Of a stretch of 6,052 bases of DNA, positions 1 to 5,679 are shown in pieces. The DNA lies in NCBI GenBank assembly GCA_020028115.1, contig JAHWYA010000124.1:1-6052 (forward strand), in the 5' to 3' direction. Position 1 is the first letter of the stretch. Every line of letters starts with the position of its first letter. The DNA is from Anaeromyxobacter sp. (GTDB taxonomy: Bacteria; Myxococcota; Myxococcia; Myxococcales; Anaeromyxobacteraceae). A program made the position numbers and the translations under genes. The notes beneath the pieces were generated by a model. That model had not been told where the DNA came from. It did not search any database and worked only from the letters and a program-made list of their open reading frames with translations.

Positions 1-1405
1 GGACGCCGCCCGGCGCGAACCCCTGGAGCGCGCCGTCCGCCTGGCCCGACCGCTCCGCGACGAGCTTCAGCTCGACCACGGACCGATCGGTGAGGCCGAG
101 CTCGCCGCCGTTCAGGAGGTCCGCCACGCGCACGTTCACCGCGCCGACCTCGACGAGGCCGCGCTCGTCCTGGTGGACGACGCGGATCGCGAGCGGCCGG
201 TCGTCGAGGGGGTTCGTCGCGAAGACGACGAACGACTCGAACCGCGCGCGCAGCGCCGTCTGCGGAGGGGTCGTGAACTGCCGGCCGTCGGGGAGCGTCA
301 CGGTCGCGAGGAGGTTCGGGCGGTTCTCGTGCGGCAGCGCGTCGTAGAGGTCGATGCCGGCGACGAGGGCGTTGCCCTTCCCGTCCATCGCGGCGTTCGC
401 GAGGAGCCCGACGACGCGCTGGTAGCCCCTGCCCGCGTGTCCCGTCCACGGGGCACCGTCGGGGCGGATCGGGCGGACGAGGACCGAGCGGAGGCGGATC
501 GCGTAGGTGCGGAGCTGCACGCGCTCGAGCTGCACGGCGGCGTAGCCGTTCGTCCCGTCCATGCCGGTCTTCACGGCGTCGCCGTAGGCGTGCGTCGCGG
601 CGGCCCAGTCGCGCAGCTGCACGGCGGCGTCGCCCGCCTGGAGGCCGCGCGCGTAGCGCGCGAGCGGCTCGGCGCGCCCGCCGCGCTTGACCTTCGTCGC
701 CTCGTCGTACTTCTGCGCGGCCTCGGCGAAGCGGCGCTCGCGCATGAGGGCGTCGCCCTGCTTGGCGATCGCCTCGTACTGCGCGTCGAGCCAGCGGTCG
801 TACTCGGCGCGGACCTGGTCGAGCTGCGGCCGGACGCTCCCGTCGAGCGCGGCGGCGGCGGTGAGGAGCTCGATGGCCGGCTGGTACTGCTGCTGCGCGC
901 GGTACGCGTGCGCGTCCTTCACCGCGGCCTGCACGATCCCGGGCTGGAGCCTCGCCGCCTCGGCCTGGAGCGCGGGGTCGTTCGTCGCGGCGCGCGCCTG
1001 GGCGAGGAGGTCGAAGGCCGCGCGGTGGTCGCGCCGCTGCGACGCCTCGCGGGCGCGGGCGAGCCGCTTGTACGCGGCCTGGCGGCCCGTCTCGGCGCGG
1101 AGCTGGGCGTACTCGGCGCTGCCCGGCTCCATGCGGACGAGGTAGTCGGCCTCCCCGAACGCGCACTCCCAGTCCTGCGAGACCTGGCAGGCGCGCGTCT
1201 GCGCGATCGCGCCCTCGAGCGCCTTCGTCCGCGCGTTCTGCCAGCGGGCACGCTTCTCGGGGTTGGTCGGGTCGTCGCGGACGACCTGGGCGTAGTTCGC
1301 CTCGGCGGTCTTCCAGTCGCCGGTGGCGGCGGCCTGGTCTCCGACCTTCTGGGCGCTCGCGCACGCGGCAAGGACGACGAGGAGGGCGAGGGCGATCCGG
1401 CGCAT
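1..1405 (-). CDS. TPR-repeat lipoprotein with beta-rich C-terminal region (3' end outside window)
   Basis: The frame opens at ATG 1405 and stays open for 468 codons to the left edge, so the C-terminus is missing. The N-terminus is a lipoprotein signal: Arg2-Arg3, a hydrophobic run from 4 to 13, then the lipobox Leu12-Ala-Ala-Cys15. Cys15 should be lipidated after signal peptidase II cleavage. Residue +2 is Ala, not Asp, so in the E. coli rule it would go to the outer membrane. Helical TPR-like units follow at about 21-54, 121-146, 165-190, 215-245 and 255-285, with the usual small/aromatic pattern (for example GDWKTAEANYAQVV at 29-42). From about 300 to 450 the composition turns beta-rich, with VTLPDGRQFTT, a FESFVVF strand and VRVADLLNGGEL. 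This loosely resembles a C2 domain, but that is a by-eye impression. Cys73 and Cys81 could pair. An AAGGAG site lies eight bases before the start. TPR lipoproteins usually scaffold envelope complexes; the partner here is unknown. Gene call strong, function open. Confidence 0.9.
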   Translation of the reverse strand, partial: MRRIALALLVVLAACASAQKVGDQAAATGDWKTAEANYAQVVRDDPTNPEKRARWQNARTKALEGAIAQTRACQVSQDWECAFGEADYLVRMEPGSAEYAQLRAETGRQAAYKRLARAREASQRRDHRAAFDLLAQARAATNDPALQAEAARLQPGIVQAAVKDAHAYRAQQQYQPAIELLTAAAALDGSVRPQLDQVRAEYDRWLDAQYEAIAKQGDALMRERRFAEAAQKYDEATKVKRGGRAEPLARYARGLQAGDAAVQLRDWAAATHAYGDAVKTGMDGTNGYAAVQLERVQLRTYAIRLRSVLVRPIRPDGAPWTGHAGRGYQRVVGLLANAAMDGKGNALVAGIDLYDALPHENRPNLLATVTLPDGRQFTTPPQTALRARFESFVVFATNPLDDRPLAIRVVHQDERGLVEVGAVNVRVADLLNGGELGLTDRSVVELKLVAERSGQADGALQGFAPGGV

Positions 1406-1413
1406 CGGGTCTG

Positions 1414-1419
1414 CTCCTT
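1414..1419 (-). promoter_or_regulatory. Ribosome binding site of the TPR lipoprotein
   Basis: The minus strand reads AAGGAG followed by eight bases and ATG at 1405. This near-perfect Shine-Dalgarno match supports 1405 as the start. That start also gives a compact lipoprotein signal peptide with Cys at residue 15. Confidence 0.75.
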
Positions 1420-1435
1420 CGAAGGGCGTGTGGGA

Positions 1436-1472
1436 GAGCGAGCGTACCGCGGAGAGGCCGCTCCTGTCGCTC
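1436..1472. repeat. Nested inverted repeat in the intergenic gap
   Basis: The arms GAGCGA (1436-1441) and TCGCTC (1467-1472) are exact inverted copies. Inside them GGAG (1451-1454) and CTCC (1461-1464) form a second inverted pair around a six-base loop. The element covers the region where a promoter or leader of the lipoprotein gene would lie, so it could be an operator or leader hairpin. Short arms are common by chance at this GC content. Confidence 0.3.
1441..1470 (-). promoter_or_regulatory. Weak sigma70-like promoter candidate for the lipoprotein gene
   Basis: On the minus strand GCGACA (1470-1465) and TACGCT (1446-1441) are separated by 18 bases and lie about 35 bases before the start codon. 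Each box matches the consensus at only three or four positions. In DNA this GC-rich such a pair can arise by chance. A promoter somewhere in this 125-base gap is plausible because the spacing breaks the tight overlaps seen upstream, but this exact site is a guess. Confidence 0.15.
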
Positions 1473-1516
1473 CGACGGCGGCGGCGGCCGGGGCATTCAA
1501 AGGACGGATGTGGGAT

Positions 1517-1529
1517 CGGGTCTCACCCG
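1517..1529 (-). terminator. Small hairpin just after the second permease, possible weak terminator
   Basis: Immediately after the permease stop (1531-1533) the minus strand reads CGGGT-GAG-ACCCG, a perfect five-base stem with a three-base loop. No run of T follows, so it is not a convincing intrinsic terminator. It could slow polymerase or protect the 3' end of the operon message. Confidence 0.25.
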
Positions 1530-1530
1530 G

Positions 1531-2859
1531 TCAGACGTGCGCGAGCGAGTCCGGGATCCGGGCGCGCGCCGCGCGGCGGGCGGGGACGACCGCCGCGAGC
1601 GCGGCGAGGAGCGCGAGGAGCAGCGCCGAGAGCGCGTAGGTGTCCGGGCGCAGGGCGATCTCGAGCGGCAGGGGCATGGACGCGAGCCCCGCGTCATAGG
1701 TGATCCCCGCGCGGTTCACGAGGAAGGTGATCCCGAGCGCGGCGGCCGAGCCGGCCGCGGTCCCGACGAGCGCGAGGAGCGCCGCCTCCAGCGCGAAGAG
1801 CGCGACCACGTGGCGGCGCAGGAAGCCGAGGCTCCGCAGCGTCCCGATCTCGCGGGTGCGCTCGCTCACCGCCTTCGCCATGGTGGTGAGGACCGACATC
1901 GCCGCGATCAGGACGACCACGATCGCGACGAGCACGCGATAGACGCCGAGCGTCGCGAGCGAGCGGCGGTTCTCCTCCGCGTTGGGGTGCTCCGCCCAGG
2001 GGTAGGCGACGAGGTTCAGCCCCTGCGCGCGCGCGGCCTCGCCGAACTCGCGGCAGAACCGGGCCGCCGTCGAGCGATCCGCGAGGCGCGCGACGAAGCC
2101 GGAGACCGCCTTCGTGTCGAGGAGCCGCTGCGCGAGCGGGAGCGGCAGGTTGACGTACTTGGAGTCGAACTCGAGGATCCCGCCGTCGATGAGGCCCACC
2201 ACCTCCGGCTCGATCGCGTTGAGCTGGCCGGTGGCGGTGTTCGCGATGAGCTGCACCCGCTGGCGCCGGCACCGGAACGGCCGCTCCTCCTCGATGGGCC
2301 GCCCGTTCCGGCCGTACAGGGGCGGGCTCCCCACCGCCTCGCAGTCGAGCCGGACCCCGAGGCCGCGGCCGAGGACGGCGGCCTCGGCGCCCGCGCGCTG
2401 GAGCGGGCGGCCCGCGATCGCGTCCCAGGCGAACCGGCCGCGGATCTTCGCCCCGTCCTCGACGTCGTAGCCGAGGCCGTAGAACGGGGCGGACGCCTTG
2501 CCGGTGCTCGCCGAGCCCCAGGCGTAGAGGAACCGGATCCGCGCGGGGACGGCGGCGCCGCGCGCGTCGAGCCACGCCCCGATGAACGCCTGCTCGCGCT
2601 CGCCGAGCTCGGCCTCGTCGAACGGGCGCGCGCTCTGGCGGAGGTCCGCCGCGCCCGGCCGCTCGATGATGACGTCGCGCGTGAGGAGCCGCTCGGCGAA
2701 CGCGTCCGTCATGTCGTGCTCGATGTATGACAGGTAGCCGTCGATGAGGACGAGGCCGAGGAACCCGGCCGCGATCGCCAGGATCGAGCCCGCGCTGTGC
2801 CGGGCGTTCTTCCGGACGCTGCGCGCGGCGATGCGGAGGAGCGGCGGCGACGGGGCCAT
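1531..2859 (-). CDS. FtsX/LolC-E-type ABC transporter permease (second permease)
   Basis: This 442-residue inner-membrane protein has the MacB/LolC/LolE layout: a cytoplasmic basic N-terminus, TM1 at about 22-43, a large periplasmic domain (about 44-305), then three helices near 307-327, 351-382 and 407-426. Between TM2 and TM3 lies ERTREIGTLRSLGF (about 333-346), the FtsX-family cytoplasmic coupling segment that contacts the ATPase. The periplasmic domain has Cys173, Cys197 and Cys269. ATG 2859 was chosen because GAGGTG sits six bases upstream. A GTG at 2868 in the same frame would give 445 residues and a four-base overlap with the preceding gene, but it has no well-placed ribosome site. The gene is last in the ATPase-permease-carrier-permease series and probably forms a heterodimer with the product of 3596-4960. 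The family call is secure. A lipoprotein-export role is inferred from the LolA-like neighbour; a MacB-like exporter of another substrate is possible. Confidence 0.92.
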   Translation of the reverse strand: MAPSPPLLRIAARSVRKNARHSAGSILAIAAGFLGLVLIDGYLSYIEHDMTDAFAERLLTRDVIIERPGAADLRQSARPFDEAELGEREQAFIGAWLDARGAAVPARIRFLYAWGSASTGKASAPFYGLGYDVEDGAKIRGRFAWDAIAGRPLQRAGAEAAVLGRGLGVRLDCEAVGSPPLYGRNGRPIEEERPFRCRRQRVQLIANTATGQLNAIEPEVVGLIDGGILEFDSKYVNLPLPLAQRLLDTKAVSGFVARLADRSTAARFCREFGEAARAQGLNLVAYPWAEHPNAEENRRSLATLGVYRVLVAIVVVLIAAMSVLTTMAKAVSERTREIGTLRSLGFLRRHVVALFALEAALLALVGTAAGSAAALGITFLVNRAGITYDAGLASMPLPLEIALRPDTYALSALLLALLAALAAVVPARRAARARIPDSLAHV

Positions 2860-2864
2860 CCGGG

Positions 2865-3599
2865 TCACCTCACCACGTTGTTGACGTTGAACAGGGAGGG
2901 CGCGTGCGCCTCCGGCCTCGGCGTGGAGTAGCGGAGCACCGTGACCCCGCCCTCCCCCATCGCGTCCCGGATCGTCATCGCCGAGATGAACTCGATCTCC
3001 TCGCCCCCGGGGACCCGGACCCGGTTCCCGTACTGGAAGGTCGCGGTCTTGAAGAGGTCGCCGCCGACGGTGAGGAACTCGGCCTTCAGCGCGAGCCGGC
3101 GCTGCTTGGAGATCCAGTAGCGGATCCGGTCGTAGGTGACGTCCTTCGTGCGCGCGACGAGGTCGAGCCGCCAGGCGGGCTCGCCGTCCACCGCCTCGTC
3201 GCCGGCGACGGTCCCCTCGTAGTCGCGGACGTAGTTCGTGCTCGCGACGTCGCCGTTCGAGGCCTCGCCCTGGAGCCGCTGCCGCGCCGAGATCGCGATG
3301 GGCCGCCGCAGGCCCGGCTTGAGGAACCAGAGCGTCCGGTCGTTGAAGAGGAACGTCTCGCCCTTGTGGCGCGGGGGCGCGAGGGTCTCGGCGAGCGCGT
3401 CGACGTCCCGCGCCCGGACGAGCATGCTGCGCGTCGTCGTGGCGCCCTCCTCGGTGGACTCGACCGTGAGCGTCCAGGTCACGCCCTTCTCGAACCCGCC
3501 GCGCCGCAGGTCCGAGTCGCGCAGCAGGGCCTTGGCGTCGGGGGCGCCGGGGACGGTGGGAGCCGCGCCGAGCGCGAGGACGAGGAGCGCCGCCATCAT
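2865..3599 (-). CDS. LolA-like outer membrane lipoprotein-sorting protein (COG2834 type)
   Basis: This 244-residue predicted periplasmic protein looks like the LolA/LolB-fold 'outer membrane lipoprotein-sorting' family, whose half-open beta barrel binds lipid or acyl chains. Family hallmarks seen by eye are RSMLVRARD (57-65), KGETFLFNDRTLWFLKPG (79-96), GEASNGDVASTNYVRDY (111-127), the YDRIRYWISKQRRLALKAEF stretch (156-175), then GGDLFKTATF (179-188). A short hydrophobic N-terminus (1-13) followed by small residues suggests a signal peptide, but it has no Lys or Arg, which is unusual, and no lipobox. The protein has no cysteine. Its ATG overlaps the stop of the upstream permease in an ATGA motif. 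A second ATG follows at once (3596), so either Met could be used; GGAGGT is six or nine bases away. The open frame extends far upstream inside the permease gene, but that part is out-of-frame shadow. It likely accepts substrate from the flanking permeases. Family fairly sure, substrate unknown. Confidence 0.88.
   Translation of the reverse strand: MMAALLVLALGAAPTVPGAPDAKALLRDSDLRRGGFEKGVTWTLTVESTEEGATTTRSMLVRARDVDALAETLAPPRHKGETFLFNDRTLWFLKPGLRRPIAISARQRLQGEASNGDVASTNYVRDYEGTVAGDEAVDGEPAWRLDLVARTKDVTYDRIRYWISKQRRLALKAEFLTVGGDLFKTATFQYGNRVRVPGGEEIEFISAMTIRDAMGEGGVTVLRYSTPRPEAHAPSLFNVNNVVR
2866..2871 (-). promoter_or_regulatory. Ribosome binding site that favours the ATG 2859 start
   Basis: The minus strand reads GAGGTG, then six bases, then ATG 2859. 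This site overlaps the stop of the LolA-like gene (2865-2867). It favours ATG 2859 over GTG 2868, whose only purine-rich sequence abuts it directly. Confidence 0.5.
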
Positions 3600-4960
3600 G
3601 CCGCCACCTCCGCGACGAGCGCCGCCACCCGCGCCTTCGCCTTGCGGCGGACGGCCACGAAGGTGGCGGCGAGGGTGAGGACGAGGAAGAAGAGCGCCGA
3701 CCCGGCGAGCGCGCCGGCGGACGGCATGACGTGCAGCTGCACCGGGGTCCCCGAGCCGGGCGGCTCGAACCGGAAGTCCACCGCCCGGACGAGCGCCGCC
3801 GCGCCGACCGCGACCGCGGCGCCCGCCGCCACCGCGAGCGCGGTGAGGAGCGCCGCCTCGCGCAGGAAGAGCCCTCGCAGCTGGCCGCGCGTGAACCCGA
3901 GCGAGCGGAGGGTACCCATCTCGCGCGAGCGCTCGATGGCGGCGAGCGTCATCGCGTTCAGGACCGAGAAGGCGACCACGTTCGCGACGAGGATCACGAT
4001 GAAGAAGACCATCCCGCCGACGAACGCCATCGTCCCGGCGAAGAACGGGTTCGCGACCGGGTCGTCGAAGCGGTGGATCGACGCCTCCACGCCCGCCTCG
4101 CGGAGCCTCGCCGCGAGGTCCCGCTCGAAGGCCGCCAGCTCGCGGTGGTCGCGCAGGTACGCGGCGACGTAGGTCACGCGGTCGGTGTCGAAGAGCCGCT
4201 GGAACACCTCGAGCGGCGCGTACACTCCGGTCTTCGCCTCCTCGGTCGAGGAGGCGCGGAAGATCCCGACCGCCTGGCCCTCGATCGCGCCGAAGCTGCC
4301 GTCCTGGGTGCGGGCGCCGAGCTGGACGAACGGCTCGCCCGAGAGCCGCCCGACGATGTCGGGCGCGTCGCAGTCGAGCGCGCCGGGGGCGCCGGGCGGG
4401 GCCGCGGCCGCGGAGACGGCGCGGTCCTTCTCGAGGTAGCGGGCGAGGCGCGGCGCGAGCGCGATGGGCGTCTCCACCCCGGGCGCGTCGAAGAACGCGC
4501 GGCCGGCGAGGGGCACGACCCCGTCGGCGCCCCACAGGTCGATCATCTCCCGGTGCCCCACGATCCTCGGCTCGACGTCGGGCTCGAGGCCGACCGTGCG
4601 GATCGGGAAGCTCTTGCAGCCGTTGCCGGCGATCCCGCCGCCGAGGAGGTAGCGCCCGACCAGCTCGACCCGCGGGTCGGCGCGCAGCGCCCCGACGATC
4701 TTCTCCTGGGTCTCGGGCGGGAGCGCGTACGCGGAGGGCTTCGCCTCGGCGCGCCGGAGCCCGTCCTTCGCGTAGACGGCGAGGTGCCCGCGGTGCTGCA
4801 TGTAGACGGACGAGGTCCGGAGCAGCCGCTCGGCGTACTCCCCGTAGCCGAAGAGGATGGCGAGCCCCGCGTACCCGAACGCCACCGCCAGGCCCGTGAC
4901 GAGGTTGCGCCGCCGGTGGCGGCGCAGGTTGCGGAAGGCGAGCTTCCACGCGCCGGTCAC
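3596..4960 (-). CDS. FtsX/LolC-E-type ABC transporter permease (first permease)
   Basis: This is a 454-residue inner-membrane permease starting at GTG 4960, whose first bases overlap the ATPase stop in a GTGA motif. GGGAGG lies seven bases upstream (4968-4973). The N-terminus is strongly basic (RNLRRHRRRN at 10-19), TM1 spans about 20-40, and the periplasmic domain about 41-312 includes Cys115 and Cys197. TM2 is near 313-335, TM3 near 366-391 and TM4 near 415-437. ERSREMGTLRSLGF (343-356) is the FtsX-type coupling segment and is nearly the same as in the second permease, while the periplasmic domains look quite different. This fits a LolC/LolE-like heterodimer in which both halves dock on the same ATPase but have different periplasmic jobs. 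It could equally be a MacB-like or uncharacterised exporter subunit. The family assignment is firm; which half corresponds to LolC or LolE cannot be decided by eye. Confidence 0.93.
   Translation of the reverse strand: MTGAWKLAFRNLRRHRRRNLVTGLAVAFGYAGLAILFGYGEYAERLLRTSSVYMQHRGHLAVYAKDGLRRAEAKPSAYALPPETQEKIVGALRADPRVELVGRYLLGGGIAGNGCKSFPIRTVGLEPDVEPRIVGHREMIDLWGADGVVPLAGRAFFDAPGVETPIALAPRLARYLEKDRAVSAAAAPPGAPGALDCDAPDIVGRLSGEPFVQLGARTQDGSFGAIEGQAVGIFRASSTEEAKTGVYAPLEVFQRLFDTDRVTYVAAYLRDHRELAAFERDLAARLREAGVEASIHRFDDPVANPFFAGTMAFVGGMVFFIVILVANVVAFSVLNAMTLAAIERSREMGTLRSLGFTRGQLRGLFLREAALLTALAVAAGAAVAVGAAALVRAVDFRFEPPGSGTPVQLHVMPSAGALAGSALFFLVLTLAATFVAVRRKAKARVAALVAEVAA
3606..3611 (-). promoter_or_regulatory. 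Ribosome binding site of the LolA-like gene
   Basis: GGAGGT lies inside the last codons of the upstream permease, six bases before ATG 3599 and nine before ATG 3596. It supports translation beginning at this Met-Met pair rather than further upstream in the open shadow frame. Confidence 0.7.
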
Positions 4961-5661
4961 GCGATCGCCTCCCGCGCCTCTTCGCCGTCGACGAGGAGGC
5001 CGTCGCGCAGATGGAGGTGGCGCCCCACCCGCGCCATGAGCTTCTCGTCGTGCGTGGAGAAGAGGAACGTCACCTTCCGCCGCTCGTTCAGCTCGACCAT
5101 GAGGTCGAGGATCCGCCGGGCCGTCTCGGAGTCGAGGTTCGCGGTGGGCTCGTCCGCCAGGACGAGGAGCGGGTACGTGACGAGCGCGCGGGCGATGGCG
5201 ACGCGCTGGCGCTGCCCGCCCGAGAGCTTGTCCGGCGGGTGGTGCGCGAACTCGGCGAGCCCGACGTCGGCGATCGCCCGATCCACCCGCTCGCGCCGCT
5301 CCGCCGCGGGGAGGTCCTGAAGGAGCAGCGGCAGCTCGACGTTCTCCCGCGCGTCGAGCACCGGGACCAGGTTGAACGACTGGAAGATGAACCCGATCTT
5401 GCGGTTCCGGAGCCCGCTCCTCGCGTCGTCGGAGAGCGTCGCGACGTCCACCCCCTCGACGAGGACGCGCCCCTCGTCCGGCTCGTCGATGCAGCCGACG
5501 AGGTTGAGGAGCGTGGACTTCCCCGAGCCGGACGGCCCGACGAGCGCGGTCAGCTCGCCCGCGTGAAGCTCGAGCGAGACGCCGCGCACGGCGGGCACGA
5601 GCGTCTCGCCGAGGTGGTAGGTCCGCTTCACGTCCTCGAGCCGGATGAGCGCCTCTGCCAT
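4957..5661 (-). CDS. ABC transporter ATP-binding protein, LolD/MacB type
   Basis: This 234-residue cytoplasmic ATPase powers the two FtsX-type permeases encoded behind it. All nucleotide-binding motifs are present: Walker A GPSGSGKST (42-50), Q-loop Gln94 in FIFQSFNLVP, signature LSGGQ (146-150) followed by RQRVAIARAL, Walker B LLVLADE (165-171), D-loop ANLD (174-177) and switch His204 in STHDE. The FIFQSFNL and ENVELPLLL stretches are typical of the COG1136 group (LolD, MacB, FtsE relatives), and the length is normal for a stand-alone LolD. Start ATG 5661 was chosen because GGAGGG lies seven bases upstream and MAEALIRLEDV is the normal family N-terminus. An ATG at 5679 would add six residues and directly abut the previous stop, but its initiation signal is poorer. 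The gene ends in a GTGA overlap with the first permease. The ATPase call is essentially certain; the LolD-like role depends on context. Confidence 0.96.
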   Translation of the reverse strand: MAEALIRLEDVKRTYHLGETLVPAVRGVSLELHAGELTALVGPSGSGKSTLLNLVGCIDEPDEGRVLVEGVDVATLSDDARSGLRNRKIGFIFQSFNLVPVLDARENVELPLLLQDLPAAERRERVDRAIADVGLAEFAHHPPDKLSGGQRQRVAIARALVTYPLLVLADEPTANLDSETARRILDLMVELNERRKVTFLFSTHDEKLMARVGRHLHLRDGLLVDGEEAREAIA

Positions 5662-5668
5662 CGGTTCA

Positions 5669-5674
5669 CCCTCC
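5669..5674 (-). promoter_or_regulatory. Ribosome binding site that sets the ATPase start at 5661
   Basis: GGAGGG precedes ATG 5661 by seven bases, an ideal distance. It lies downstream of the alternative ATG 5679, so it cannot serve that one. The shorter protein also matches the usual LolD N-terminus. Confidence 0.7.
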
Positions 5675-5679
5675 GTCAT

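Noticed and set aside
1474..1490. Short CGG-repeat run as a microsatellite or protein-binding array
   Set aside because: Only about four triplets are present, which is expected by chance in DNA of this composition.
173..1639. 488-residue open frame on the plus strand
   Set aside because: It lies opposite the TPR lipoprotein and the end of the second permease, has a low-complexity Arg/Gly/Glu/Val composition and no motif. It is a typical antisense shadow in GC-rich DNA.
1510..2730. 406-residue open frame on the plus strand
   Set aside because: It is antisense to the second permease, is very rich in Arg and Glu without motifs, and overlaps a gene with clear FtsX-type features.
2904..4172. 422-residue open frame on the plus strand
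   Set aside because: It is opposite the LolA-like gene and the first permease and shows no domain or sensible start; a shadow frame.
3600..4949. Upstream 450-residue extension of the LolA-like reading frame
   Set aside because: It overlaps the first permease in another frame and reads as Arg/Gly/Pro-rich shadow. The ribosome site and Met-Met pair at 3599/3596 mark the real start.
3731..5320. 529-residue open frame on the plus strand
   Set aside because: It is antisense to the first permease and the ATPase, whose motifs are unambiguous. Its Arg/Asp/Glu-rich repetitive composition is that of a shadow frame.
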